A stretch of 64,000 bases of DNA from Staphylococcus carnosus (GCF_900458435.1 NZ_UHCT01000001.1:248001-312000), one strand, 5' to 3'; counted from the stretch's first letter, positions 45,441 to 54,583 are shown. Translations and numbers: made by a program. Notes: generated by a model from the letters alone, not told the origin.

Positions 45441-46295
45441 ATGAAAAAGGTAACATCAGTTTTATTAGCAACATCGATTTTATTAGCAGGATGCGGAAAT
45501 GGTAACAGTGATTCTAACGAGAAAAAGGCAGATTCTAAATCATCTTCTAAAAATAAAAAAGAACTCAAACATGCGACAGCAGAATATAAAAAGTACACAG
45601 ATAAACAATTGGATGAATTCTTAAAAGGGACAGAAGCATTCACAAAAGCTGTGAAAGATAAAGATACAGAAAAGGCAAAAGAACTTTATCCGAAAGTACG
45701 TATGTATTACGAACGTTCTGAACCAGTTGCAGAATCTTTCGGAGACTTAGACCCTAAAATTGATGCACGTCTTGCTGATATGAAAGAAGACAACAAAGAA
45801 AACGAATGGACAGGCTATCATAAAATTGAAAAAGCATTATATCAAGATAATCAATTGAACGCACAAACTGATAAAGATGCAGATCAATTATTAAAAGATG
45901 CGAAAGAGTTAGATGCAAAAGCGGATACTTTAGAGATTACGCCTAAACTGATGTTACAAGGTTCTGTCGATTTACTAAATGAAGTTTCAACTTCGAAAAT
46001 TACTGGAGAAGAAGAAATCTATTCTCATACTGACTTATATGACTTCAAAGCGAATATTGAAGGGGCACAAAAAATCTATGAACTCTTCAAACCGATTTTG
46101 AACAAAAAAGATAAAAAATTAAGCGAAACGATTCAAACTGATTTTGATAAAGTTAACCAATTGCTTGATAAATATAAAGAAGGCGACGGTTATGCTTCAT
46201 ATGAAAAAGTAACAAAAGCAGACCGCAAAGCTTTATCAGATACTGTAAATGCTTTAGGTGAACCGTTAAGTAAGATGGCTGTGGTTACAGAATGA
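45441..46295 (+). CDS. efeO: Iron uptake lipoprotein EfeO/EfeM type (FepA)
   Basis: 284-residue lipoprotein (signal ending LLAGC) with an imelysin-like (M75) domain. The metal-binding motif GYHKIE is near residue 128. It belongs to the elemental ferrous/ferric iron system; in S. aureus the equivalent operon is called fepABC. The ATG follows AAGAGGTGACGAT. Its stop overlaps the efeB start (ATGA), so the genes are coupled. A Fur box controls the operon. The likely role is to bind iron at the cell surface and pass it to EfeB and EfeU. Confidence 0.92.
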   Translation: MKKVTSVLLATSILLAGCGNGNSDSNEKKADSKSSSKNKKELKHATAEYKKYTDKQLDEFLKGTEAFTKAVKDKDTEKAKELYPKVRMYYERSEPVAESFGDLDPKIDARLADMKEDNKENEWTGYHKIEKALYQDNQLNAQTDKDADQLLKDAKELDAKADTLEITPKLMLQGSVDLLNEVSTSKITGEEEIYSHTDLYDFKANIEGAQKIYELFKPILNKKDKKLSETIQTDFDKVNQLLDKYKEGDGYASYEKVTKADRKALSDTVNALGEPLSKMAVVTE

Positions 46296-47515
46296 CACAA
46301 GACAAGCATGAAGGTAATGAAGTTTCACGTCGTTTTTTTCTGAAAATGTTAGGTATCGGCGGTGCAGGCGCAGTCATCGGTGCTAGTGGAGTCGGCGGCA
46401 TTTTTTCTTTCAAGTCGATGTTTGATACACCTGAAGATAAAGACAACGATGCTTATGAATTTTATGGGAAAGTGCAACCGGGTATTACAACACCTTCACA
46501 GAAAAATATTAATTTTGCAGTGATTGATTTAAAAAGCAAAGATAAAGCGGCTATTCAAGAAATGTTTAAAGAGTGGACAAAAATGAGCGTTAAAATGATG
46601 GATGGTACGTTAATTGGAAAATCTACCAAAAATAGTTTGCTTCCGCCTGAAGATACAGGTGAAGCAGTTGGGCTGAGTGCGAGCAAGCTGACATTGACTT
46701 TTGGTATCAGCAAGTCATTTATGAAAAAGCTCGGGTTATCTAGTAAGATACCGTCTGATTTCAAAGACTTGCCTCATTTTCCCAATGATCAACTAGATAA
46801 AGATTTAACAGGCGGAGATATTATGATTCAAGCTTGTGCTAATGACCAGCAAGTTGCTTTCCATGCTATACACAACTTGATTCGTCCATTTCGGGATTTA
46901 ATCCAAGTGAAATGGTCTCAAACTGGTTTTGTTTCAGGTAAACCGAAAGAAACGCCTAGGAATCTAATGGCTTTCAAAGATGGGACTGTCAATCCGCGCA
47001 GCAATGATGAATTTAAAGATTATGTCTTTAAAAATGAAGGCTGGGCTAAAAATGCGACCTATTGTATTGCACGTAAAATCCAAATTCATATTGAAACATG
47101 GGATCGTACCTCATTAGATGAACAAGAAGCAACGTTTGGACGTTATCGTCATAGCGGTGCACCGCTTGGTAAAAAGAAAGAATTTGATGAGATGGATTTA
47201 AAAGCTAAAGACAGTGCAGGACAACCGGTTATTCCGGCTGATGCGCATGCGCGTTTAGCTAAAGAAGCAAAGACATCTATTTTACGACGTGCCTACAATT
47301 ATATGGATGGTACGAATGAAGATACAGGAGCACTTAATACTGGATTGCTCTTTTTATGTTTCCAAAAATCACCTCAGCAATTTATAGACATCCAGAATCA
47401 TTTAGGACATAAAGACAAGTTGAATGAATATATCACCCATCGTGGTTCAGGACTTTTCCTTATTCTCCCCGGGGTGAAAAAGGGAGGATATCTGGGTGAG
47501 ACATTATTTAGTTAA
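46292..47515 (+). CDS. efeB: Dye-decolourising-type haem peroxidase EfeB (FepB)
   Basis: 407 residues. The N-terminus has a twin-arginine signal (SRRFFLKMLGIGG then a hydrophobic stretch), so the folded, haem-loaded protein should leave through TatAC. The DyP-family motif FKDGTVNP (GxxDG type) lies near residue 230 and the proximal haem histidine near 289 in GRYRHSGAPLG. In Fep/Efe systems it oxidises ferrous iron or acts on haem at the membrane surface. Its start overlaps efeO, and efeU starts before its end. The tatA-tatC pair lies convergently just downstream. Confidence 0.94.
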   Translation: MTQDKHEGNEVSRRFFLKMLGIGGAGAVIGASGVGGIFSFKSMFDTPEDKDNDAYEFYGKVQPGITTPSQKNINFAVIDLKSKDKAAIQEMFKEWTKMSVKMMDGTLIGKSTKNSLLPPEDTGEAVGLSASKLTLTFGISKSFMKKLGLSSKIPSDFKDLPHFPNDQLDKDLTGGDIMIQACANDQQVAFHAIHNLIRPFRDLIQVKWSQTGFVSGKPKETPRNLMAFKDGTVNPRSNDEFKDYVFKNEGWAKNATYCIARKIQIHIETWDRTSLDEQEATFGRYRHSGAPLGKKKEFDEMDLKAKDSAGQPVIPADAHARLAKEAKTSILRRAYNYMDGTNEDTGALNTGLLFLCFQKSPQQFIDIQNHLGHKDKLNEYITHRGSGLFLILPGVKKGGYLGETLFS

Positions 47516-49223
47516 AATAGCATTATGTATCGCTTTGCTGAGCCTTTTGTTTCCGCTGAAAGGATTATCAGTAAGTGAAGCGGAAGAAACAAGTATGAGT
47601 GATGCTTATATTGCGATTTCTGATGCGAAAGAGACGTTGAATGATAAAGATAAATCAGAAGCAGATAAAAAAGCAGCCGTCGATAAAGTGAAGGCTGAAA
47701 TCGATAAATTAAAAATTGATAACAGTAAATCAGGTAAAAAAGTTAAAGATGAAGTGAAAGCATTAGATCAAACACCTTCTGATAAGAAAAAAGCAGCTGA
47801 TATGTCAGATTTGACTAAAGCCCTGATTGCTTATGAAAATGCACAAGCCAGCAGTAATTCTGGTGCGGAAATTAAAAAATTGCAAGATGCGATTGATGGT
47901 AAAGGTAAAGCGATGAAAGATGCCATCAAAGCAAAAGACCAGACACAATTGAAAGCTTTGAATGCACAATTGAATCAAATTTGGACAAGTAATGAAACAG
48001 TTATCAGAAATTATGATGCAGATAAATATGGCCAAATTGAAGTTGCATTAATGCAGTTGCGTGTGGCTGTAGAAAAAGAACCTTTAAAAACGCAGAAAGT
48101 TGAAACAGCTTGGCAGACTTTTAAATCGGGGATTGATAATGTAAATAAGAAACAATCTTCAGATGAAAAAGGACAATATAAAGCAACGCAATTGAATGAT
48201 GAACTGGATACAGCGATTCAAGCAATTGAGGATAATGATTTAGACAAAGCTGATGCAGCGTTAGGCAAATTTATTCAGATTTGGCCTTATGTTGAAGGTA
48301 AGATTCAAACTAAAAATTCAAGTTTATATACAACGATTGAAGATAAAATTCCTTATTATCAAAGTATTTTAGATAACTCGAACAAAGAACGTGTGAAAGA
48401 TGGTTTGTCAGATATCAATTCAGATATTAAAGATACTATCGGAAAATCAGGTTACAACGCAATTGATGTAATGGTGATTTTCTTACGTGAAGGCTTGGAG
48501 GTCTTGTTAATTGTGATGGCATTGGTCGCAATGACACGCCAATCTAAAGATAAGAAAGGTACAACTAGCGTTATCGGCGGTGCTTTGCTTGGTTTGGTTT
48601 TGAGTTTGGCATTAGCGTTTGTATTCATCCAAACACTTGGAAATAGCGGGATTTTAAGAGAAGGGATGGAAGCGGTATTAGGTATCGTTGCTGTTATTTT
48701 GATGATTGCGGTAGGTATTTGGATGCATAATAAATCAAATGCACAACGTTGGAATCAAATGATGCAGTCCATGTACGATAAAGCAACCAATAACCGAAGC
48801 TTAGTTTTATTGGGATTAATTGGATTAATCTCAGTCATGCGTGAAGGTGTAGAAGTAATTCTTTTCTATATGGGTATGATTGGAGAAGTTTCAGCTAAGG
48901 ACTTCATTTTAGGTATTGGAATTGCTTTAGTGATTCTCGCAATATTTGCAGTGTTGTTCCGCTTTATTGTCCACCTTATTCCTATCCGTTATATTTTCCG
49001 TGTGCTGTCTATCTTAATCTTTGTAATGGCCTTTAAAATGCTTGGTGTCAGTATTCAAAAAATGCAATTGCTTGATACTGTGTCACGTCATGGTATTGAA
49101 CACTTGCCGACATTGAGTTGGATCGGATTCTATCCGACATGGGAAACAATAGTACCACAACTTATTTTTGTAATACTTATCGCAGTCTATACGTATTATT
49201 CAAATAAAAGAAAACAATTATAA
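47496..49223 (+). CDS. efeU: FTR1-family iron permease EfeU (FepC)
   Basis: 575 residues. After a signal-like helix (about 1-25) comes a roughly 300-residue helical extracytoplasmic domain, then seven membrane helices of the FTR1/OFeT family. Both iron motifs are present: LREGLEVLL near residue 330 and MREGVEVILF near 447. The start is GTG after GGGAGGATATCTGG and lies inside the end of efeB (20-bp overlap). It is the permease of the Fur-controlled operon. The long N-terminal domain is usual for Gram-positive FepC proteins. Confidence 0.93.
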   Translation: MRHYLVKIALCIALLSLLFPLKGLSVSEAEETSMSDAYIAISDAKETLNDKDKSEADKKAAVDKVKAEIDKLKIDNSKSGKKVKDEVKALDQTPSDKKKAADMSDLTKALIAYENAQASSNSGAEIKKLQDAIDGKGKAMKDAIKAKDQTQLKALNAQLNQIWTSNETVIRNYDADKYGQIEVALMQLRVAVEKEPLKTQKVETAWQTFKSGIDNVNKKQSSDEKGQYKATQLNDELDTAIQAIEDNDLDKADAALGKFIQIWPYVEGKIQTKNSSLYTTIEDKIPYYQSILDNSNKERVKDGLSDINSDIKDTIGKSGYNAIDVMVIFLREGLEVLLIVMALVAMTRQSKDKKGTTSVIGGALLGLVLSLALAFVFIQTLGNSGILREGMEAVLGIVAVILMIAVGIWMHNKSNAQRWNQMMQSMYDKATNNRSLVLLGLIGLISVMREGVEVILFYMGMIGEVSAKDFILGIGIALVILAIFAVLFRFIVHLIPIRYIFRVLSILIFVMAFKMLGVSIQKMQLLDTVSRHGIEHLPTLSWIGFYPTWETIVPQLIFVILIAVYTYYSNKRKQL

Positions 49224-49227
49224 ACAG

Positions 49228-49274
49228 CAAACACCCGTTTTACACGATTTAGATGTGTAAGACGGGTGTTTGTT
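49228..49274. terminator. Bidirectional terminator between efeU and tatC
   Basis: AAACACCCGTTTTACAC pairs with GTGTAAGACGGGTGTTT, followed by GTTTT on the plus strand. Confidence 0.9.
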
Positions 49275-50117
49275 TTAATGTTCAGGAAATGTCTCAGAAT
49301 TACGTAACTGTGTTATTTTTACAATAATCATACTGACTTCGAATAATAAAATCAGAGGTATAGTAAGTAAGATGTTCAGCATGAGATCTGGTGGCGCAAC
49401 GATGCTGGCACCGACAAAACATGCGAAGTAAACATATTTACGCGATTTGGATAACTGATGCGTAACGATTAAACCGAATTTGGCTAATCCAAATAAAAGA
49501 ACTGGCAGCTGGAATAATAATCCGAAGATAAGCAGCCAACGTAATAGTTCTGACAAATATTCCTTAAAACCGATAACAGGAGCAATATCCATAATACCTG
49601 ATAAATTAAGCGAGAAATGTATAATCAACGGAAAGCCTATAAAATAAGCAAAAGCGATTCCTAAAAAGAAAAAGAAAGCACAAAATACGCTATAACGTCT
49701 GATAAATCCTTTTTCGTTTTCATGTAAACCAGGTGCTATAAATGCCCATAATTGATAGAAAATAATGGGTGATACTAATAGTAATGCCACAAAGAAAATA
49801 ATCATAACATAGATTTGAATCATTTCAGTAAAAGAAAATGCATGTAATGTCATGTTGCCACGTTTAATCTCTTGAATAAACGGGTGTATCCACCAATGAG
49901 ATGAAATATATATTATTAAAACTGCAATAATAAATGCAATTCCTGCTTTGAGTAAGCGACTGCGTAATTCACCAAAATGATCGAGCAAACTTGAAGTATA
50001 ACTGTTTGTATTTGTTTGATAGGACTCTGATATGGTATCTGTATATCTATTATTTAGTTGATTCTTTTCGCTGAGATTCTGAGGGTTTACTGGGTGTCTC
50101 ATGAGAATCTTCGTCAA
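49275..50117 (-). CDS. tatC: Twin-arginine translocase subunit TatC
   Basis: Core receptor of the Tat pathway, binding RR signal peptides. About 280 residues; the family body begins at [16 protein letters not shown] (near residue 45) and has six helices, with [16 protein letters not shown] near residue 120 typical of TatC. The gene overlaps tatA by 68 bp in another frame. The extra 40 or so N-terminal residues are encoded by this overlap and are not typical, so the true start is uncertain: TTG 50117 or ATG 50102 are the visible choices. Convergent with efeO-efeB-efeU, whose EfeB carries a Tat signal. Confidence 0.93.
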   Translation of the reverse strand: MTKILMRHPVNPQNLSEKNQLNNRYTDTISESYQTNTNSYTSSLLDHFGELRSRLLKAGIAFIIAVLIIYISSHWWIHPFIQEIKRGNMTLHAFSFTEMIQIYVMIIFFVALLLVSPIIFYQLWAFIAPGLHENEKGFIRRYSVFCAFFFFLGIAFAYFIGFPLIIHFSLNLSGIMDIAPVIGFKEYLSELLRWLLIFGLLFQLPVLLFGLAKFGLIVTHQLSKSRKYVYFACFVGASIVAPPDLMLNILLTIPLILLFEVSMIIVKITQLRNSETFPEH

Positions 50118-50274
50118 TATGTTCAGCTGCAGATTTGAATTCTTTTAAAGTTGATCCAATAGCTCTTCCGAACTGAGGAAGTTTTGTAGGTCCAAAAATA
50201 ATTAATGCAATAATCGCAATTACAACTAAACTCGTGGGGCCTGTGATGCCAAGAACAAACATATTTGTAAACAT
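50050..50274 (-). CDS. tatA: Twin-arginine translocase subunit TatA
   Basis: 74-residue pore subunit: a single membrane helix ([13 protein letters not shown]), the hinge motif [20 protein letters not shown] and a charged C-terminal tail, the standard TatA/E layout. AAGAGAGGTACATCCT precedes the ATG. It forms a minimal TatAC system with the overlapping tatC gene. A Fur box lies about 45 bp upstream, suggesting iron control together with the EfeB substrate. Confidence 0.94.
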   Translation of the reverse strand: MFTNMFVLGITGPTSLVVIAIIALIIFGPTKLPQFGRAIGSTLKEFKSAAEHIDEDSHETPSKPSESQRKESTK

Positions 50275-50318
50275 AGGATGTACCTCTCTTAATTATTAAT
50301 TATCTTTACTTTATACTT

Positions 50319-50337
50319 AATGATAAAGATTATCAAT
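50319..50337 (-). promoter_or_regulatory. Fur box upstream of tatA
   Basis: Plus-strand AATGATAAAGATTATCAAT is a Fur-box-like palindrome (compare GATAATGATTATC). It lies 45 bp before the tatA start. Confidence 0.7.
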
Positions 50338-50430
50338 ATCAATTGGGGAAATAATTTTAATAGAAGGTAAAATAATGGCAACTAAGAAGGATAGTTTGAA
50401 TTGGAAGTAGCTGATTAGCGTTAAGTAAAG

Positions 50431-50473
50431 AAAAAGAAAACCCACCAAGTACTAAAGAACTTGATGAGTTTTC
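50431..50473 (-). terminator. Minus-strand terminator left of the toxin-antitoxin cassettes
   Basis: On the minus strand AAACTCATCAAGT pairs with ACTTGGTGGGTTT (G-U pairs included) and is followed by TCTTTTTC. No minus-strand ORF precedes it; it may stop read-through from the antitoxin RNAs. Confidence 0.65.
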
Positions 50474-50541
50474 CCGAATTGTATGATCAACTATCACAAC
50501 ATATAAAGTGCGTAAAAGTTACAAATTAGCCTAACAACAAT

Positions 50542-50571
50542 TTGGCTATTTGTTGTCGGCGGTGGTAAAAT
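50542..50571 (+). promoter_or_regulatory. Toxin 1 promoter
   Basis: TTGGCT, 18-bp spacer, TAAAAT, predicted start near 50578. The equivalent sequence is present 415 bp further in cassette 2. Confidence 0.5.
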
Positions 50572-50608
50572 ATTTGCATGAGTAAAGAACCTTGCACTTT
50601 TTTGTGAG

Positions 50609-50647
50609 CACCTCTCTGGGCCTTAAATTGGACAGCAGAGAGGGGTG
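50609..50647 (+). promoter_or_regulatory. Hairpin masking the toxin 1 ribosome site
   Basis: CACCTCTCTG pairs with CAGAGAGGGGTG, whose GAGAGGGG is the toxin Shine-Dalgarno. Such masking keeps full-length type I toxin mRNA poorly translated. The same structure occurs before toxin 2. Confidence 0.75.
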
Positions 50648-50653
50648 ATAGCG

Positions 50654-50758
50654 ATGCATACATTGATAGAAATAAATATCAATGCAGATACATTACTAAC
50701 CGTTGTGTTAGCGATTATACTGATAATGTCCGCTATAAGCCGCATGACAAAAAAATAA
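50654..50758 (+). CDS. Type I toxin-like membrane peptide 1 (34 residues)
   Basis: A 34-residue peptide starting MHTLIEININADTLLTVV, with one membrane helix (about 13-27) and a basic tail SRMTKK, as in Fst/Ldr/holin-like type I toxins that depolarise the membrane. GAGAGGGGTGATAGCG precedes the ATG and is masked by a hairpin. The AAAAAAATAA at its end is also the U tract of the antisense-RNA terminator, so the antitoxin RNA base-pairs with the mRNA 3' part. Family assignment is by architecture; I cannot name the exact family. Confidence 0.75.
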   Translation: MHTLIEININADTLLTVVLAIILIMSAISRMTKK

Positions 50759-50879
50759 GCTGATTAAGTTTCCTAGAACTTAATCAGCCAACCAAAAGGT
50801 TCGTTTGGTATTCACAAGCACGAGTTGTGAGCCTTTACTCAGAGGATACTAGTTACAGCTAGTATCCTCTTTTTATTAC
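50748..50879 (-). ncRNA. Antisense antitoxin RNA 1
   Basis: About 130 nt. Promoter TTGCGG (50909-50914), 17-bp spacer, TATGAT (50886-50891) with an extended -10 TG. Terminator GCTGATTAAGTT/AACTTAATCAGC (50759-50788) with a U7 tract that falls on the toxin stop codon. It is fully complementary to the 3' region of toxin mRNA 1. Confidence 0.75.
50841..50877 (+). terminator. Terminator of toxin mRNA 1
   Basis: AGAGGATACTAG pairs with CTAGTATCCTCT, followed by TTTTATT. The antisense RNA starts just beyond it. Confidence 0.85.
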
Positions 50880-51068
50880 AAGTAAATCATAGCATGAAAA
50901 CACCATCACCGCAACAAACAAAGTGTAAAAAGGTTACAAAATAGCCTAACAACAATTTGGCTATTTGTTGTCGGCGGTGGTAAAATATTTGCATGAGTAA
51001 AGAACCTTGCACTTTTTTGTGAGCACCTCTCTGGGCCTTAAATTGGACATCAGAGAGGGGTGATAGCG

Positions 51069-51173
51069 ATGCATACATTGATAGAAATGAATATCAATGC
51101 AGATACGGTCCTGACCATTGTGTTAGCGATTATACTGATAGTGTCCGCTATAAGCCGCATGACAAAAAAATAA
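51069..51173 (+). CDS. Type I toxin-like membrane peptide 2 (34 residues)
   Basis: Duplicate of toxin 1, beginning MHTLIEMNINADTVLTIV, with a few conservative changes (I/M, L/V, M/V) inside the membrane helix and an identical C-terminal tail. Ribosome site, masking hairpin and 3' terminator are as in cassette 1. Keeping an open frame, hairpins and a separate antitoxin promoter in both copies suggests both are functional. Assignment by architecture. Confidence 0.75.
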   Translation: MHTLIEMNINADTVLTIVLAIILIVSAISRMTKK

Positions 51174-51295
51174 GCTGATTAAGTTTCCTAGAACTTAATC
51201 AGCCAACCAAAAGGTTCGTTTGGTATTCACAAGCACGAGTTGTGAGCCTTTACTCAGAGGATGCTAGAGGCAACTAGTATCCTCTTTTTTATTAC
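51163..51295 (-). ncRNA. Antisense antitoxin RNA 2
   Basis: As antitoxin 1, but from a different promoter: TTGTTT (51326-51331), 18-bp spacer, TATAAT (51302-51307). The terminator at 51174-51203 has its U tract on the toxin 2 stop codon. Because the cassettes are nearly identical, cross-pairing between the RNA pairs is likely. Confidence 0.72.
51256..51291 (+). terminator. Terminator of toxin mRNA 2
   Basis: AGAGGATGCTAG pairs with CTAGTATCCTCT, followed by T6. Confidence 0.85.
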
Positions 51296-51371
51296 AAATA
51301 CATTATACCATAGCAAATTAAAGTTAAACAACTAATTAGTAGGCAAAAGTTACACCAAGATATCGAATATT

Positions 51372-51387
51372 AAGAAAACGCTTACAA
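51372..51387 (+). promoter_or_regulatory. Possible catabolite-responsive element
   Basis: AAGAAAACGCTTACAA matches the CcpA consensus with one mismatch (the T of the TG). It lies about 70 bp before the DUF1445 gene. Confidence 0.5.
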
Positions 51388-51455
51388 CTTTTTAACTATA
51401 TACCTCCAGAATCTGATAAAATGGTACAAATGATAAATAAAGGGGATATTTGCAT

Positions 51456-52244
51456 ATGACAGATTTACAAAATATTGAACCGCAAGCACTGCGTAAATTA
51501 ATTAGGGATAAGAAAGTGACTGGACATACTAGCGGTATGGCAAAGGGATATATACAAGCTAACGTAGTGATTCTACCATTAGATTACGCTTATGATTTTC
51601 TTAAGTTTTGTTTTAAAAATCCTAAAACTTGTCCACTTCTTGATATTTCAGAAGTAGGAGAAGTCAATTTTTCAAAATATGGTAAAGATGCAGATATTAC
51701 AACAGATGTAGGAGCCTATCGTGTATATGAAAATGGAGAACTTATTGAAACACCTACAGATGTTAAACATTTATTTAATGATCAAATGGTCAGCTTTTTA
51801 ATTGGATGCAGTTTTACATTTGAACACGCATTGTTAGAAGCAGGAATCCCATTACGACATCTAGAAGAAGGACACAATGTACCAATGTATATTACTAATA
51901 TACCTGCTGAACCAGCTGGGCGCTTTGAGGGTAATATTACAGTAAGTATGCGTCCTATGACAATGAAAGATGCGATTCGTGCAACTGAAATCACGACACA
52001 CTTTAAAAATGTTCATGGTACTCCGATTCATATCGGCAACCCAGCAGACTTCGGTATTAAAGATCTGGAGAACCCAGATTTCGGAGAACCGGTAAAAATT
52101 AAGGACAACGAAGTTCCGGTATTTTGGGGATGTGGGGTAACACCGCAATCTGTAGCACTTGATGCTAAACCAGAATTGATTATTACTCATGCGCCAGGCC
52201 ATATGTTTATTACGGATGTAAAAGATAGCGAACTAAGTGATTAA
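51456..52244 (+). CDS. DUF1445 / D-glutamate cyclase-family protein
   Basis: 262 residues of the family annotated as putative hydro-lyase, related to D-glutamate cyclase. Conserved stretches are visible: HTSGMAKGYIQANVVILP near residue 20, FLIGCSFTFEHAL near 110, YITNIPAEPAGRFEG near 145, FWGCGVTPQSVALDAKP near 220 and ITHAPGHMFITD near the C-terminus. Its length is typical. The ATG of MTDLQNIEP follows AAAGGGGATATTTGCAT. It is monocistronic with its own terminator. The physiological substrate is uncertain. Confidence 0.9.
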   Translation: MTDLQNIEPQALRKLIRDKKVTGHTSGMAKGYIQANVVILPLDYAYDFLKFCFKNPKTCPLLDISEVGEVNFSKYGKDADITTDVGAYRVYENGELIETPTDVKHLFNDQMVSFLIGCSFTFEHALLEAGIPLRHLEEGHNVPMYITNIPAEPAGRFEGNITVSMRPMTMKDAIRATEITTHFKNVHGTPIHIGNPADFGIKDLENPDFGEPVKIKDNEVPVFWGCGVTPQSVALDAKPELIITHAPGHMFITDVKDSELSD

Positions 52245-52297
52245 ACTCAAAATAAAATCTAGAAATATCTATTCATTAAATGGATATTTAGAATGTC

Positions 52298-52322
52298 GAC
52301 CCAGTCTAGCTGGGTCTTTTTT
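52298..52322 (+). terminator. Terminator after the DUF1445 gene
   Basis: GACCCAG pairs with CTGGGTC around TCTAG, followed by T6. Confidence 0.93.
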
Positions 52323-52472
52323 AATTTTCTTTTAAAATAATACACATATTTCGATATTTGTATAGTTTTGTTATAGAAAATGAGTTTAAATGTAAATTCT
52401 GTTTTATATAAATAATAGTTGGGAAAAGACTAATGTAAAAATAATTTTATTAATGTGTGAGGGGGATTTACA

Positions 52473-54485
52473 TTGAGTAATAAAGAGGAAAATAACAATA
52501 AAAAGCTTGAACAGTTAGAACAATTTAAGAAAAATGGTAAAGACCAACCGATGACTACAAATAACGGCACAAAAGTCAGCGAAGATGAACTCACTTTAAC
52601 AGCAGGAGAACGTGGACCGAGTTTATTAGAAGACTTCCATTTCAGAGAAAAAATCATGCATTTTGACCATGAGCGTATTCCTGAGCGTGTTGTACATGCA
52701 CGTGGCTTTGGTGCACATGGGGAATTCGAAGTTTATGAAGACTTATCAAAATATACATCAGCTGATTTCTTAACGCATCCAGGTAAGAAAACACCAGTAT
52801 TTACACGTATTTCTACAGTACAAGGTTCAAAAGGATCACCTGATACTGTTCGTGATGTGCGCGGGTTTGCGACAAAATTTTATACAGATGAAGGTATCTT
52901 TGATTTAGTAGGTAATGATATCCCTGTATTCTTCGTACAAGATGCAATTAAGTTCCCTGACGTAATTCATGCAGTCAAACCGGAACCTGATACTGAAACA
53001 CCTCAAGGCGGTTCAGCACACGATACATTTTGGGACTTCTTCGCAGAAAATCCAGAAACATCTCATACCACAATGTGGGTAATGAGTGACAGAGGTATTC
53101 CGAAAAATATACGTCAACTTGAAGGATTCGGCGTACATACGTATCGTCTAGTAAATGATGAAGGGGAATCTTTCTTTGTAAAATTCCATTGGCGTCCAGT
53201 ACATGGATTAGAATCTTTAGTTTGGGATGAAGCACAAACATTACAAGGTAAAGATATCGATTTCCATCGTAAAGATTTACATGAATCTATTGAAAAAGGT
53301 GACTATCCTGCTTGGGAATTAGGTCTTCAAATTATTCGTGAAGATCAAGAATTCGATTTTGACTTTGATATTTTAGACCCTACTAAATTATGGCCAGAAG
53401 ATGAAATCCCAGTGAAAGTTGTAGGTAAAATGACATTAAATCGAAACGTAGATAATGTTTTCGATGAAATAGAACAAATTGCTTTCCATCCAGGTCATGT
53501 AGTACCAGGTATTGATTTCTCAGATGATTCACTTTTACAAGGACGTCTTTTCTCATATACAGATACACAAATTTCACGTCTTGGCGGTCCTAATTTCAAC
53601 CAAATTCCTATTAACCGTCCAGTGAACAAAGTGCACAATAACCAACGTGATGCAATGTACCAAATGGACATCCATACAGATAAAACTTCATATCATAACA
53701 ATGGTTTAGAAGGTAATTGTCCATTTACAAGTTCTAAAGCACAAGGTGGTTACGAACACTATCCAGAACGTGTCGAAGGTCATAAAGTACGTACGCGCAG
53801 TGAAAGCTTTAAAGACTATTATTCACAAGCAAAATTATATCTTAACAGCCTAACAAAACCAGAGTACGATCATACTGTAGACGGTTTCTCATTTGAAATT
53901 GGTAAATGTAAAAGTATGGATGTACGCCAACGTGCAGTTAATCAATTGAATAAAATAGACCGTGAACTTGCTGAACGTGTAGCTGAGAATGTAGGTGTGA
54001 CAGTTCCAGAAGAAAATGAAGAAGTCAAATCTGATAAAAAAGATAGTCAATTGACTATGGAAAAATACGACCGTCCATTACCAGGACATTCAGTTGCGGT
54101 ATTGATTAATGGAGATGTAGATCCAGAAACATTGAAACAATATGCGAAAGAATATGCGTCTCAAGGATTGAATTATGCATTTGTCGGTAAACATCAAAAA
54201 CAACTTTCAGATGATATTACAGTCAATGAAACATACGATACTGCACATCCAACTTTATTTGATAGTCTTGTAGTATTATCTGACGGTAATGGTTTAGTGC
54301 CAGATGCAGAAGAATTTGCTGCACTAGCTTACAAACATAAAAAACCAATTATCTTTAATAAAGCTGCAGCAGATGAGTTGCAAGATCAAAAAATTAAGCT
54401 TGATGCGCCAGGTGTATTTGTATCTGATGATCCGGATACAATCGTGAAAGCATTTGATAAAGTGCGTTATTGGGATAGAAAATAA
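52473..54485 (+). CDS. Large-subunit catalase with C-terminal flavodoxin-like domain
   Basis: Decomposes hydrogen peroxide. 670 residues, longer than the usual staphylococcal catalase of about 505. The core has the distal histidine 75 ([11 protein letters not shown]), Asn148 ([10 protein letters not shown]) and the proximal haem tyrosine 362 in [10 protein letters not shown]. From about residue 525 a lysine/glutamate linker leads to a class I GATase/DJ-1-like domain ([19 protein letters not shown] onward), the hallmark of clade 2 catalases such as KatE. The start is TTG after GAGGGGGATTTACA. It stands alone with its own terminator. No signal peptide. Confidence 0.95.
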   Translation: MSNKEENNNKKLEQLEQFKKNGKDQPMTTNNGTKVSEDELTLTAGERGPSLLEDFHFREKIMHFDHERIPERVVHARGFGAHGEFEVYEDLSKYTSADFLTHPGKKTPVFTRISTVQGSKGSPDTVRDVRGFATKFYTDEGIFDLVGNDIPVFFVQDAIKFPDVIHAVKPEPDTETPQGGSAHDTFWDFFAENPETSHTTMWVMSDRGIPKNIRQLEGFGVHTYRLVNDEGESFFVKFHWRPVHGLESLVWDEAQTLQGKDIDFHRKDLHESIEKGDYPAWELGLQIIREDQEFDFDFDILDPTKLWPEDEIPVKVVGKMTLNRNVDNVFDEIEQIAFHPGHVVPGIDFSDDSLLQGRLFSYTDTQISRLGGPNFNQIPINRPVNKVHNNQRDAMYQMDIHTDKTSYHNNGLEGNCPFTSSKAQGGYEHYPERVEGHKVRTRSESFKDYYSQAKLYLNSLTKPEYDHTVDGFSFEIGKCKSMDVRQRAVNQLNKIDRELAERVAENVGVTVPEENEEVKSDKKDSQLTMEKYDRPLPGHSVAVLINGDVDPETLKQYAKEYASQGLNYAFVGKHQKQLSDDITVNETYDTAHPTLFDSLVVLSDGNGLVPDAEEFAALAYKHKKPIIFNKAAADELQDQKIKLDAPGVFVSDDPDTIVKAFDKVRYWDRK

Positions 54486-54551
54486 TCAATATAAAACACT
54501 GTTGAGATGAATGTCTTAAAGCGTTTTATAAAAATGAAGTTTTAAGTAATA

Positions 54552-54583
54552 AACGGCCGAGAGAAGTATCCTTGGCCGTTTTT
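54552..54583 (+). terminator. Terminator after the catalase gene
   Basis: AACGGCC pairs with GGCCGTT, followed by TTTA. Confidence 0.75.

Larger units (their letters stand above)
50505..51291. repeat. Tandem duplication of a type I toxin-antitoxin cassette
   Basis: Two units, 50505-50877 and 50920-51291, with a 415-bp offset and almost identical sequence. Each carries the same promoter, RBS-masking hairpin, 34-residue toxin ORF, antisense-RNA terminator and mRNA terminator. The spacer between the units and the segment after the second unit hold the two different antitoxin promoters. Confidence 0.85.
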
